Of a stretch of DNA of 63,318 bases, positions 16,687 to 25,722 are shown piece by piece. Every line of letters starts with the position of its first letter. Positions within the stretch are counted from its first letter, which is position 1. This stretch comes from Thermoflavifilum sp. GTDB taxonomy: Bacteria > Bacteroidota > Bacteroidia > Chitinophagales > Chitinophagaceae. Position numbers and translations under genes: made by a program. The notes beneath the pieces are model-generated. The model saw only the letters and a list, made by a program, of their open reading frames with translations. It ran no database searches and had not been told where the DNA came from. The stretch is from positions 1-63,318 of the forward strand of contig JAIMAQ010000013.1 in NCBI GenBank assembly GCA_023511875.1, written 5' to 3'.

Positions 16687-17964
16687 ATGCGTATCCTCAT
16701 ATCACAGGCTAGAATAGTTGATCCCCTGATCCAAACCATTTCTTCTCCACAAGATATTTTAATTGTAAATGGGTATATTGATCGTATCGCCGATCATATC
16801 GACGACGATGATGCCCAACGTGTTACCGCTCCCAACATGCATGTTTCTCCGGGCTGGGTTGACTTGTTTGCAGATTTTGGGGATCCCGGCTTTGAACGCA
16901 AAGAAGACCTCATCAGCGGATGCGCTGCTGCCGCTGCGGGTGGCTTCACCGAAGTATGTGTGGTACCCAACACACAACCAGCTATTCAATCGAAAGCCGA
17001 ACTCGACTATCTGCTACACAAAGCCCAAACCTTGCCAGTAACCATTCATCCAATAGGGGCAATCAGCCAAAACTTAGCAGGGAAATCGCTCGCCGAGATG
17101 CACGACATGCACATACATGGCGCAGTGGCTTTTAGCGATGGATGGCAACCCGTACAATCGGCTGAACTATTGCTAAAAGCGCTGGAATACGCCCGTGCCT
17201 TCAATGGCTTAATCATTCAATTGCCCGATTTGGCTTCGCTCTCTGCACATGGCCTCATGCACGAAGGCGTGCATTCCGTGCGACTGGGCATGCAGGGTAT
17301 CCCAGCAGTGGGCGAACTCATCCAGGTGCAACGCGATATAGAATTAACTCGTTATGCCACTTCACGCCTCCATTTCACCGGCATTTCCTGCCGTGAAGCC
17401 CTAGCACAAGTGGCCCGCGCTAAAGACGAAGGCATCGACATCAGCTGCTCAGTAACCGCCTATCACCTCGCGCTCACCGACGCTGCGCTGGAAAACTACG
17501 ACAGCAACCTGAAAGTGCTGCCACCACTCCGCTCCGAAACCGATGTAGCAGCCTTAAAAGCTGCTATCACAGCAGGTATTGTAGATGCATTTGCTACCCA
17601 CCATCGGCCACAAGATCTGGAAAGTAAGCAGGTAGAATTTGCTTACGCCGAACCAGGAATGACTGGCCTGGAAAGCTTTTTCGGCATCATGAATCATGCA
17701 TTGCCAGAAGTGAGCCTGCTGCGCAAGATTACAATGCTCACCGTATCGCCCCGAAAATTGCTCGGTTTACCACAGGTGGAAATTAAAATAGGAAGTGAAG
17801 CAAATCTTACTATATTTGATCCAGATCGTGTATGGACTTTCAATACGGCACATATTCGCTCACGCTCTGGCAATACGCCTTTCATTGGCCATACCATGAA
17901 AGGTTTTGTGTACGGTATTTATGCTAAACATCAACTCGTACTCCAAGATTTTTCACCTCAATAA
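16687..17964 (+). CDS. Dihydroorotase homologue with lost metal ligands
   Basis: A 425-residue amidohydrolase of the dihydroorotase/PyrC type. Where active enzymes have a metal-binding HxH (as in HVHFRDPG), this protein has DLFADFGDPG, so both histidines are absent. The later His-Cys-Glu type motif is replaced by QLPD. Catalysis in the normal way is therefore doubtful. Such degenerate homologues are known as non-catalytic partners of aspartate transcarbamoylase in some bacteria and appear widespread in Bacteroidota. It begins a plus-strand cluster with DUF4199, GT2 and M1 peptidase genes, the first 13 bp downstream. MRILISQARIVDP is chosen as the start because it aligns with the family and follows the promoter box at 16652. 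Confidence 0.85.
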   Translation: MRILISQARIVDPLIQTISSPQDILIVNGYIDRIADHIDDDDAQRVTAPNMHVSPGWVDLFADFGDPGFERKEDLISGCAAAAAGGFTEVCVVPNTQPAIQSKAELDYLLHKAQTLPVTIHPIGAISQNLAGKSLAEMHDMHIHGAVAFSDGWQPVQSAELLLKALEYARAFNGLIIQLPDLASLSAHGLMHEGVHSVRLGMQGIPAVGELIQVQRDIELTRYATSRLHFTGISCREALAQVARAKDEGIDISCSVTAYHLALTDAALENYDSNLKVLPPLRSETDVAALKAAITAGIVDAFATHHRPQDLESKQVEFAYAEPGMTGLESFFGIMNHALPEVSLLRKITMLTVSPRKLLGLPQVEIKIGSEANLTIFDPDRVWTFNTAHIRSRSGNTPFIGHTMKGFVYGIYAKHQLVLQDFSPQ

Positions 17965-17977
17965 AAACATAACGCAT

Positions 17978-18520
17978 ATGGAAAATTCACCCACACCTAC
18001 CACAAACACGCCGCCAAAAACACACGTGCAATGGGGCATCCTCATTACGGTCATCATGATCGTATTGTTTGTCTTGTATTATGTGTTTAATGTGCCTCAA
18101 CAAGGATTTGCTAAATGGATACCCACCTTGCTTTTTGTGATCTTGATCATTTTCGAACAACGAGCCCATGCTAAAGCCTTGCAGCATCAGGTGAGCTTTG
18201 GCAATTTATTTACCAATGGCTTCAAAACCACTGCCGTCTACATCGTTCTCTACGTGCTGTTTCTGATCATATTTCTTTTCGTGGTACCCGGCTTTAAAGA
18301 ACAATCGATCCGTGTTGCACAGGAGGCGATGGAAAAACGCGGTACCATGACCGAAGAACAAATCAATATGGCACTCAACTTTACCCGAAAATATTTTACG
18401 GTATTTTTGCTGGCGGGTACTATCTTTGGTACCCTCATTGCCGGCGTCATTGCTTCACTTATCGGTGCGGCAATCACGCGAAAAGCAAGCAAGCCAGTTG
18501 CTCCTGAAAGTACCCCGTGA
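17978..18520 (+). CDS. DUF4199 membrane protein
   Basis: A 180-residue protein with a proline/threonine-rich N terminus and four membrane segments (about 19-40, 47-60, 85-104, 146-170). The arrangement and the conserved middle stretch (HQVSFGNLFTNGFKTT) match DUF4199, a Bacteroidota family of unknown role. The frame opens 72 bp earlier inside the preceding gene, but the ATG at 17978 is the sensible start, 13 bp after that gene's stop. Its stop overlaps the start of the glycosyltransferase gene (TGATG), which implies translational coupling. A membrane role beside that transferase is plausible but not shown. Confidence 0.85.
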   Translation: MENSPTPTTNTPPKTHVQWGILITVIMIVLFVLYYVFNVPQQGFAKWIPTLLFVILIIFEQRAHAKALQHQVSFGNLFTNGFKTTAVYIVLYVLFLIIFLFVVPGFKEQSIRVAQEAMEKRGTMTEEQINMALNFTRKYFTVFLLAGTIFGTLIAGVIASLIGAAITRKASKPVAPESTP

Positions 18521-19461
18521 TGGATATTTCTGTCGTCGTCCCATTAAAAGATGAGGCAGCTTCGTTGCCTGAATTATGTGCGTGGATTGATCGTGTCATG
18601 CAAGCTAACAGGTTTGCATACGAGATGATATTGGTCGACGATGGATCTACAGATGGTTCTTGGCAGGTGATCCAACAACTGTCGGAGCAATATCCCAGCT
18701 TGAAAGGTATTCGCTTTCAGCGCAATTATGGTAAATCTGCTGCTCTTAATGAAGGCTTTCGACACGCACAAGGCGAAGTGGTGATCACACTCGATGCCGA
18801 TCTTCAAGATAGTCCCGATGAAATTCCTGAGTTATATCGCATGATTGTGGAAGAAGGATTTGATCTAGTGAGTGGTTGGAAAAAAAAGAGACACGACAAT
18901 CTGTTTACCAAAAATATTCCTTCACGTTTTTTCAATTGGGTCACGCGACGCATTTCTCATATCCCACTACATGATTTTAACTGCGGATTAAAAGCTTATC
19001 GTAAAAAAGTGGTGAAAAGCATTGAAGTGTATGGTGAAATGCATCGCTATATCCCCGTGATTGCTAAATGGGCTGGATTTACCCGAATCGGAGAAAAAGT
19101 AGTACAACATCGCCCGAGAAAATATGGCCATTCTAAATTTGGCTGGGAGCGATTTATCAATGGTTTTTTAGACCTGCTATCGATTGTCTTTGTGGGGCGC
19201 TTCGGTAAAAGACCCATGCATTTCTTTGGCACACTGGGCACTTTGGCTTTTCTATTTGGTTTTGCTATTGCCTTGTATTTAACCATTGCTAAATTTATTT
19301 TTCTACAATATCGAATGACGGAAAGACCTATTTTTTATTTAGCCTTGCTAGCCATGATTATGGGTACACAGCTTTTTCTCGCAGGATTTTTAGGCGAGCT
19401 CATCACCCGCAATGCTCCTGAGCGCAACCAATACTTGATCGAAGAAAAATTGAATCTTTGA
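18520..19461 (+). CDS. GT2 polyprenyl-phosphate glycosyltransferase
   Basis: A 313-residue GT-A family 2 transferase. VVPLKDEAASL opens the fold, VDDGSTDGS is the nucleotide-sugar site and DADLQDSPDEIP carries the metal-binding DxD region. Two membrane segments follow at the C terminus (about 235-262 and 272-294). This is the architecture of DPM1/DPMS-like enzymes and bacterial relatives that charge undecaprenyl phosphate with a sugar. The ATG overlaps the stop of the DUF4199 gene. The product is probably a lipid-linked sugar used for envelope glycan modification; the specific sugar cannot be inferred. Confidence 0.9.
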   Translation: MDISVVVPLKDEAASLPELCAWIDRVMQANRFAYEMILVDDGSTDGSWQVIQQLSEQYPSLKGIRFQRNYGKSAALNEGFRHAQGEVVITLDADLQDSPDEIPELYRMIVEEGFDLVSGWKKKRHDNLFTKNIPSRFFNWVTRRISHIPLHDFNCGLKAYRKKVVKSIEVYGEMHRYIPVIAKWAGFTRIGEKVVQHRPRKYGHSKFGWERFINGFLDLLSIVFVGRFGKRPMHFFGTLGTLAFLFGFAIALYLTIAKFIFLQYRMTERPIFYLALLAMIMGTQLFLAGFLGELITRNAPERNQYLIEEKLNL

Positions 19462-19511
19462 TCTACCTAATGAATCCATCAAGTTGCAAAGGGTTAAATA
19501 AAATTTTTCTC

Positions 19512-21128
19512 ATGAAGCAGGTAATTATCACAGTATATGCTTGGCTTATGGCAACCATCTTATCCCCTGCCATAGCCAGTACTCGTGATACGGCCATAGA
19601 TGTACTGCATTATGATTTTACCATCCGCCTAAAAGAAAATTCACACGAGATAGAGGCTATAGCCCAGATTAGCTTGCGCAGTATGGTAGCACAACTTCAG
19701 TCGTGTACACTCGATTTCGACATGGCTGCTCCTGGAGATAGCTTAGGAATGCATGTGGATTCTATAGTCTTCTTACATGAGCTTATTCCTTTCAAGACCA
19801 CTCCAGAACACTTGATCATTGATTTTTCCGAACCCATTTCACAAGGCGATACCATCACCTTTCGCATTGCCTACCACGGCCAGCCAAGAGACGGACTCAT
19901 CATTGGAAAGAATATGTATGGCGATCGCACCTGGTTTGGCGACAACTGGCCTGTACGTGCACATTACTGGCTACCCGTTGTGGATGATCCGGCCGATAAA
20001 GCCACGGTCGATTTTCGGGTGATTGCTCCCGTACAAGATCAAGTGGTGGCCAATGGCCGACTCGTTGAGCGTTCATGGGTAGATGCACATCATATGCTTA
20101 CCCATTGGCATGAATCGTATCCCATTCCTACCAAGGTGATGGTAATCGGAGCGGCTCCTTTTGCCGTAGAATATCTACCTCCAGTGGCATGCGTGCCCGT
20201 AGAAAGCTGGGTGTATCCACAAAATCAACTACTTGCTTTTCGAGATTTTCAGGTGGCCACAGATGTCCTTAAGCTGTATGACTCTTTGTTAGGCAGCTTC
20301 CCTTATGAAAAATTGGCCAATGTGCAATCGACAACGCGCTACGGCGGCATGGAAAATGCCAGCTGCATTTTTTACGACGAACATAGTATTACAGGACAAT
20401 ACCACAATATGCTGACCATAGCCCATGAAATAGGTCATCAATGGTTTGGCGATTGTGTTACCGAAACCAATTGGTCGCATATCTGGTTGAGTGAAGGCTT
20501 TGCTACATTCATGAGTGAAGTGTATGCCGCTTACCGATTTGGTGAAGATAGCTTACAACGCATCTTGGCATACGATCGAAAGCTCATCATGCATTACGAC
20601 TCCCTGCATCATACTCCCGTAGTGCATTTTCCTGCGCATTCCCCAGAAGAATTATTAAATCCAGATAGTTATCAAAAAGGAGCTTATATCTTGCAAATGC
20701 TCAAAGATCAAATCGGCGAAAAGCTTTTCTGGAAAGGCATCCGGCAATATGTGCAACAATACCGCCATCAAAATGCTTCTACAGACGATTTCATTCGCGC
20801 GATGGAACAAGCTTCGCATCGATCTTTACAAACATTCTTCCACCAATGGCTATTCCGAACCGTGAATCCAGTAGTCCAATGGAAATGGCAATATCAGCCA
20901 TCTACTCACACCCTACTCTTGGAGCTACAACAATTACAAGAAGGGGCAGCATTTGATCTACCAGTAGAATTATATGTATACGATCAAGCAGGCCGCACAC
21001 ATGTGTTTTATTTATCCTTTCAGCAAAAACAACAATCTTTCTCATTGGCTTTGCCTACTGCACCAGCGGCCGTCAAACTCGACCCTCATGGGAAAATCTT
21101 GATGCAGCAAATTCAAGTGGAGCCTTGA
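19512..21128 (+). CDS. Exported M1-family metallo-aminopeptidase
   Basis: A 538-residue zinc aminopeptidase of family M1. A signal peptide occupies about 1-23 (ending IAS). The exopeptidase motif GGMEN precedes the zinc site HEIGHQW (H305, E306, H309), with the third ligand E328 in LSEGFATF. It lacks the long helical C-terminal domain of PepN/ERAP-type members, ending in a short beta domain of about 80 residues. It trims N-terminal residues from peptides in the periplasm or outside. The frame begins at a TTG (19458), but the ATG at 19512 places the signal peptide correctly. It is last in the cluster and converges with aroE, 11 bp apart. Confidence 0.9.
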   Translation: MKQVIITVYAWLMATILSPAIASTRDTAIDVLHYDFTIRLKENSHEIEAIAQISLRSMVAQLQSCTLDFDMAAPGDSLGMHVDSIVFLHELIPFKTTPEHLIIDFSEPISQGDTITFRIAYHGQPRDGLIIGKNMYGDRTWFGDNWPVRAHYWLPVVDDPADKATVDFRVIAPVQDQVVANGRLVERSWVDAHHMLTHWHESYPIPTKVMVIGAAPFAVEYLPPVACVPVESWVYPQNQLLAFRDFQVATDVLKLYDSLLGSFPYEKLANVQSTTRYGGMENASCIFYDEHSITGQYHNMLTIAHEIGHQWFGDCVTETNWSHIWLSEGFATFMSEVYAAYRFGEDSLQRILAYDRKLIMHYDSLHHTPVVHFPAHSPEELLNPDSYQKGAYILQMLKDQIGEKLFWKGIRQYVQQYRHQNASTDDFIRAMEQASHRSLQTFFHQWLFRTVNPVVQWKWQYQPSTHTLLLELQQLQEGAAFDLPVELYVYDQAGRTHVFYLSFQQKQQSFSLALPTAPAAVKLDPHGKILMQQIQVEP

Positions 21129-21139
21129 AAATGGCTTGA

Positions 21140-21874
21140 TTAACTATTCCAGATCTGCCACGAAGCCTCGGCTTGCAAGATAAGCATCTCATAACCATTT
21201 TGAATGCTTGCGCCTTGCTCCTGCCCTTTTTTTAAAAACAAAGTGAGTGATGGGTTATAAATTAAATCAAACAATACATGTTGAGGTCCAATGAACTGAT
21301 AAGGCAATGGCGGGGCCTCATTTACATGAGGAAACATGCCTACCGGCGTAGTGTTGATAATGAGCAGGTGAGTAGAGAGAATCTCTTCATTGAGTTCATC
21401 ATAAGTAAGGGTATGTGGTTGTTTACGCCTACTCACCAAAAGATAAGGTATTTGCCACTCGCGTAATACATATGTTACGGCGCGTGAAGCGCCACCAGTG
21501 CCCAGCACCAATGCCCGACGATGTTGAGGTTTGAGTAAAGGCTTCAAGGATTGTCGAAAACCAATGGCATCAGTGTTATAGCCTATGGTTTCACTGCCTA
21601 GCACACGGATGCAATTGACCGCACCAATGGCTGCTGCCTGATCATTGAGGCGAGTAAGATAAGGAATGATTTTTTCTTTGTAGGGAATGGTGACATTAAA
21701 CCCTACCCAATCGTTGTATTGCTGCAACAGCTTTGGAAAATCTTCTATTTGCAACAAAGGACATTTTACATATAGGTGATCCGTTTTTTGCTCGCGACGA
21801 AATTTTTCCTCAAAATATTTAGGCGAGAACGATTGCTCGAGTGGAAATCCAATAATACCGAAACGATGTGCCAT
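21140..21874 (-). CDS. aroE: Shikimate dehydrogenase
   Basis: A 244-residue enzyme reducing 3-dehydroshikimate to shikimate with NADPH in the aromatic amino acid route. Seen are FNVTIPYKEK with the catalytic lysine K66, GYNTDAIGF with the paired aspartate, the glycine-rich LGTGGASRAV, and INTTPVGMFP. It is slightly shorter than the 270-290 residues common in other phyla. Its start lies 8 bp after the ComA-like gene stop, so the two form an operon transcribed from a box at 22713. Confidence 0.95.
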   Translation of the reverse strand: MAHRFGIIGFPLEQSFSPKYFEEKFRREQKTDHLYVKCPLLQIEDFPKLLQQYNDWVGFNVTIPYKEKIIPYLTRLNDQAAAIGAVNCIRVLGSETIGYNTDAIGFRQSLKPLLKPQHRRALVLGTGGASRAVTYVLREWQIPYLLVSRRKQPHTLTYDELNEEILSTHLLIINTTPVGMFPHVNEAPPLPYQFIGPQHVLFDLIYNPSLTLFLKKGQEQGASIQNGYEMLILQAEASWQIWNS

Positions 21875-21882
21875 AAACCAAA

Positions 21883-22686
21883 TCAGGAAGCTGGATTGTT
21901 CTTGGGGGGTCGTTTAAACCGAGAATATCCATTTAAATACAAATGAAAAGTATCGCCACGCAGGCCCACACGCATAGCTTCAAGCGGAATGACTTCCGAA
22001 GGAGCCAGATTACCCAGGTTTACATTACATCCCAATAATTCCAAAAAATACAGCTGCTGGCTTTTTTGTGGGGCTTCCCAAATAATTTTTTCATCAGGAA
22101 TCTGCGTCAAAATTTCTTGCACTAATCCTTGACGTACTTCCCCCGAGCTTCGATATAGCCCCACATTGCCCGATTCACGGGCTTCTGCAATCACATAAGA
22201 AGCACCAGCATTTAACTCTGCCCGCATGAGTTCAATCCATTTATAAGGCGGAAAAATATTGGTTTCATCCTTAGAACCTACTTCACTCAATACGGTACCA
22301 TATTTGGTAAGCTTTTCAATATATCCGCATTTCTCGCTATGCGGTATGGTAATAGAGCCGTCAGAGACTTCTATATGATCAATGCCATATTCTTGAAGCA
22401 GCGCCACATAATCTTCAAACTGATTGCGAATGATAAAAGCTTCAAATAAGGTGCCTCCGAAATAAACTGGAATGCCGTATTCTTTATAAACCGCAATTTT
22501 TTCCTTTAAGTTTGGGGTAACAAATGAAGTTCCGAAACCCAGCTTCACCAAATCTACATGTGGTGCGGCTACTGAGCAGAAATTACGTGCTTCATGTACG
22601 CTCAAGCCTTTATCCATTACCATGGTAAGCCCGTATTTGCGAGGCTTTTGTGTCCGCTCTGGAATTTGCGTGAGTTTGAAATTCAT
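21883..22686 (-). CDS. Phosphosulfolactate synthase (ComA family)
   Basis: A 267-residue TIM-barrel protein of the ComA family, which adds sulfite to phosphoenolpyruvate to make phosphosulfolactate. Family features are TMVMDKGLS near the N terminus, VKLGFGTS, YFGGTLFEAF, IEVSDGSI, VIAEARESG and a C-terminal HLYLNGYSRF. In methanogens this opens coenzyme M synthesis. Here coenzyme M is unlikely, and a sulfonate such as sulfolactate, or a precursor of the sulfonolipids known from Bacteroidota, is an inference. The frame reaches 22788, but the -7 box at 22713-22720 lies inside that extension, so the ATG at 22686 is preferred. It is co-transcribed with aroE. Confidence 0.88.
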   Translation of the reverse strand: MNFKLTQIPERTQKPRKYGLTMVMDKGLSVHEARNFCSVAAPHVDLVKLGFGTSFVTPNLKEKIAVYKEYGIPVYFGGTLFEAFIIRNQFEDYVALLQEYGIDHIEVSDGSITIPHSEKCGYIEKLTKYGTVLSEVGSKDETNIFPPYKWIELMRAELNAGASYVIAEARESGNVGLYRSSGEVRQGLVQEILTQIPDEKIIWEAPQKSQQLYFLELLGCNVNLGNLAPSEVIPLEAMRVGLRGDTFHLYLNGYSRFKRPPKNNPAS

Positions 22687-22712
22687 ACCTTGTTGGTTTA
22701 ATGCTGCTGATC

Positions 22713-22720
22713 CAAAAATA
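22713..22720 (-). promoter_or_regulatory. -7 box TATTTTTG before the comA-like/aroE operon
   Basis: CAAAAATA on the plus strand reads TATTTTTG on the minus strand, an exact TAnnTTTG match 26 bp upstream of the chosen ATG at 22686. Its position excludes the longer frame that opens at 22788. Confidence 0.65.
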
Positions 22721-23089
22721 CTTCGCAAAGATAACAAGCTCCCAATAATTAAATTATGATAAAAATCACCACAAAATAGAACTGCCAATTGACCTGCTTC
22801 TAGATGAGCATATCATTCGGAAAGCATAATTTAAGCAACTTTTTTACGTAAAGACTAGGCTTTGTGATTGGATGAAACCCTTATTGCAGAGCAGTTTATA
22901 CGTCAATCGCTTATGCAATAATATCTCGTATCATATCTTTTTTAGTCATTGATCGCAGGCATAAAACCTATCTTTTTCGCTTAACTGATGGATGGGCATA
23001 CGAATACAATAATCAAAAAATTTTTGATGCCTAATGTATAACCCCTGCCTATGCAATCAACAAAGCTTTGCCCAGTGTCGAGATGTATC
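22721..23089. other. Intergenic stretch without recognised features
   Basis: About 370 bp between the ComA-like operon promoter and the TPR gene stop. It is A/T-rich. I see no convincing open frame, hairpin terminator, RNA gene or repeat in it. Confidence 0.6.
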
Positions 23090-24508
23090 TTATTTTTTGC
23101 GATAACGACTAATGAGATCATTGATCGCAGCACGTTGCAAGATAGCTGGATTTAAGTCAATTAGCTTTTTCAATTGGCGTGGAGCCATTTGCAAGCCTGC
23201 TTCCAGCTGTATTAAAGCTTCTTTATATCTACCCATGGCCAATAAAATGGCTGTACGATAATAGTGGTAAATAGCTTTACTACCGGTATGTGCTTCTGCA
23301 ATATATGATTGTTGATAAGCTTCTTCATACGCATCGGCCAAATAAAGTGCACGAATCAACTGTTGCCAGGCTTGCACACTGGATGGCCGAATCTTGGTGG
23401 CCTCTGCGAAACAATGAATAGCTTCTTCTTCACGATGCAATTGTAGCATACATTCACCCAATGCTTCCCATCCTTTCACAGACTGTGGATTTAAAGTAAT
23501 GGCATGCTGTAATACCTCAGCCGCATTCATCCAATTGCGCTCTAACATATAAGTTAATCCGATGCGCAATTGTAATTTATCATCGTGCGGGCTCAAACGA
23601 AATGCTTTACGATAATATAAACGTGCTTGGGTAAATTGTTTTTGCTTCTCATAACAATGTCCAATAGCCTCATAGATGACATCTTCGGGATTGGTTATTT
23701 GCAAATGCTGCTGTAACAAGTCGATAGCTCGATCATATTTTCGCAGTTTGATATACGCATCGGCCATATTCCGATAAGCGTATTCAAACTTCTCATCAAT
23801 TGCTAATGCATAAGCATAAGCATCGATGGCTTTTTCGTACAACTTCAATCCTTGATATGCGGCTCCTAAGTTAAACCAAGCCAGCTCATTGTATGGATAT
23901 TCATCGATAATCTTTTGATGCAGCTGAATACTCTCTTCATAACGCCCACAATATTCTGTCCAGAAACAAATCTTATGAAGGGCTTCTTCGTGATTGGGAT
24001 CAATGTGTAAGACGCGTACTAAACAATCGAATACTCGATCAAACTCATCCCAGTCGTCATACACATCAGATAGCTCAATCAATAATTCTACTTGCTCTTC
24101 TCCATCAAATTGATCGATTCTGCTTTCCAACATTTGAGCTGCTTTATCATATTCACCCAATGCCAGATAAGCTTCAGTCTTCAATAAATATATATGTATC
24201 TGACTCTGATCATAAATTTCAGCAAGCTCAAGTACTTCCAATGCTTGTCGATATTTTTTCATCGCAATTAATAAATCGGCTTTTTTTAACATCAAAGTAG
24301 CCGAATACGGGAAACGTTCAATACCTAAATCGGCAGCTTGAATAGCTTGATGCAGCTGATCACAATCATCAAAATAATCAATGATTTGTTCGAAATCATC
24401 TTCATCCAAAAATGCATGTGATTCACCTTTTCTCAACCGTTCAAATTGATGAAGGATTTCCTGAAGCTCATGCGATTCATCAAAAAAATCATCTCTTGGT
24501 GCCATCAT
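23090..24508 (-). CDS. Tetratricopeptide-repeat protein
   Basis: A 472-residue protein made almost wholly of TPR helices from about residue 50 on, with repeated patterns such as AWFNLGAAYQGLKLYEKAIDA and ALGEYDKAAQMLESR. The N terminus is very acidic (DEDDFEQIIDYFDDCD). No signal peptide or membrane segment is visible, so it should be a cytoplasmic scaffold. The partner is unknown. Genes of this type are common single-copy genes in Bacteroidota. It is divergent from the nucleoside phosphorylase gene, with 296 bp between starts. Confidence 0.88.
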   Translation of the reverse strand: MMAPRDDFFDESHELQEILHQFERLRKGESHAFLDEDDFEQIIDYFDDCDQLHQAIQAADLGIERFPYSATLMLKKADLLIAMKKYRQALEVLELAEIYDQSQIHIYLLKTEAYLALGEYDKAAQMLESRIDQFDGEEQVELLIELSDVYDDWDEFDRVFDCLVRVLHIDPNHEEALHKICFWTEYCGRYEESIQLHQKIIDEYPYNELAWFNLGAAYQGLKLYEKAIDAYAYALAIDEKFEYAYRNMADAYIKLRKYDRAIDLLQQHLQITNPEDVIYEAIGHCYEKQKQFTQARLYYRKAFRLSPHDDKLQLRIGLTYMLERNWMNAAEVLQHAITLNPQSVKGWEALGECMLQLHREEEAIHCFAEATKIRPSSVQAWQQLIRALYLADAYEEAYQQSYIAEAHTGSKAIYHYYRTAILLAMGRYKEALIQLEAGLQMAPRQLKKLIDLNPAILQRAAINDLISRYRKK

Positions 24509-24770
24509 AATGAAGTAAATATATAAATCTTATCCTGGAATGTCAATCCAGAAATATCATTTTTTTTCACAGCCTTGTATGAATGCTTAAAAAACAAGCG
24601 AAGCAAGCCCAACCACCTCAGCCATACTGAAGAACAACACGTTTCAAATGTTTGAATCAGATGTGAAAGCATGCAATAAATCCTGGCAAAGATAAGCAGA
24701 AAACCTGTATTGGCAAGACCGTCTGAGCATTTTAACAGATCAGTTAAATAAACTGATTTCGATAAACATG

Positions 24771-24778
24771 TATATTTG
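24771..24778 (+). promoter_or_regulatory. -7 box TATATTTG before nucleoside phosphorylase
   Basis: An exact TAnnTTTG match 26 bp before the ATG at 24805. The rest of the 24509-24804 divergent region holds no gene that I can support. Confidence 0.65.
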
Positions 24779-24804
24779 TTTTTTCATCACATTTCATCAC
24801 CGAT

Positions 24805-25695
24805 ATGATAGCCTCATCTGAACTCATCTTAAACAACCGTGGTGCGGTATATCACCTGGACCTTCGTCCAGAAGAAATTGCACATACTATTATCACAGTA
24901 GGCGATCCTGGTCGTGTACCCATAGTATCTCAACATTTCGATCGTATTGAATATAAGCGTAGCCACCGCGAATTCGTTACCCATACAGGTTATATAGGTC
25001 GTAAACGCTTAACCGTGATTTCTTCTGGCATTGGAACGGATAATATCGATATTGTGCTTACAGAGTTAGATGCACTCGTAAATGTGGACTTAACGAGAAG
25101 AGAGCCTACTGCCTCACATACCACCCTATATATCTTTCGGTTGGGCACCTGTGGCGGACTACAGCCCGATGTACCTACCGATGCAATGGTGGTTTCTACT
25201 CACGGATTGGGATTAGATAATCTCATGCATTATTACCAAACTACATATACTTCTGAAGAAACGCAAATTGTTCAAGCCTTTATCGCACACAGTCAACTTA
25301 ACCATACAGCACTCACGCCTTATTTGGTTTCAGCCGATGCACAGCTGTTGAATCTGTTTACTTCCGAAAAAAACGAGCTTACCCCTTACCACGGCATCAC
25401 CGCCAGCTGTCCAGGCTTTTATGGCCCACAAGGCCGACAAGTACGCCTTAAGCTCGCGTTTCCAGACCTGGTCGACCGACTGAGCAGCTTTCGATTTCAA
25501 TCTCACCGAATCACTAATTTCGAAATGGAAACCTCGGCATTGTATGGGCTGGGCAAACTGCTTGGTCATCAATGCCTTTCCATAAGCACCATCGTAGCCA
25601 ACCGTGCTGCCCACACGTTTAGCAAACAACCTCAGCTGGCCATTGAACAGATGATCAAGCGTTTTCTGGAAATCTGGTCATCTTTACCCGACTGA
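24805..25695 (+). CDS. Nucleoside phosphorylase (uridine phosphorylase-like)
   Basis: A 296-residue member of the PNP/UDP phosphorylase family. TVGDPGRVP is the phosphate-binding loop, SSGIGTDN and RLGTCGGLQPDV follow, and NFEMETSALYGL is the nucleoside-binding glutamate-methionine motif. It splits a nucleoside with phosphate into base and ribose-1-phosphate for salvage; uridine is the likeliest substrate because of that motif. It is somewhat longer than E. coli Udp. It precedes dapF by 27 bp, but dapF appears to have its own -7 box. Confidence 0.9.
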   Translation: MIASSELILNNRGAVYHLDLRPEEIAHTIITVGDPGRVPIVSQHFDRIEYKRSHREFVTHTGYIGRKRLTVISSGIGTDNIDIVLTELDALVNVDLTRREPTASHTTLYIFRLGTCGGLQPDVPTDAMVVSTHGLGLDNLMHYYQTTYTSEETQIVQAFIAHSQLNHTALTPYLVSADAQLLNLFTSEKNELTPYHGITASCPGFYGPQGRQVRLKLAFPDLVDRLSSFRFQSHRITNFEMETSALYGLGKLLGHQCLSISTIVANRAAHTFSKQPQLAIEQMIKRFLEIWSSLPD

Positions 25696-25706
25696 TTAAA
25701 GCTCAT

Positions 25707-25714
25707 TAACTTTG
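25707..25714 (+). promoter_or_regulatory. -7 box TAACTTTG immediately before dapF
   Basis: An exact TAnnTTTG match only 8 bp before the dapF ATG at 25723. If used, the transcript would be almost leaderless. It makes the upstream GTG (25717) an unlikely start. Confidence 0.5.
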
Positions 25715-25722
25715 TTGTGCCC

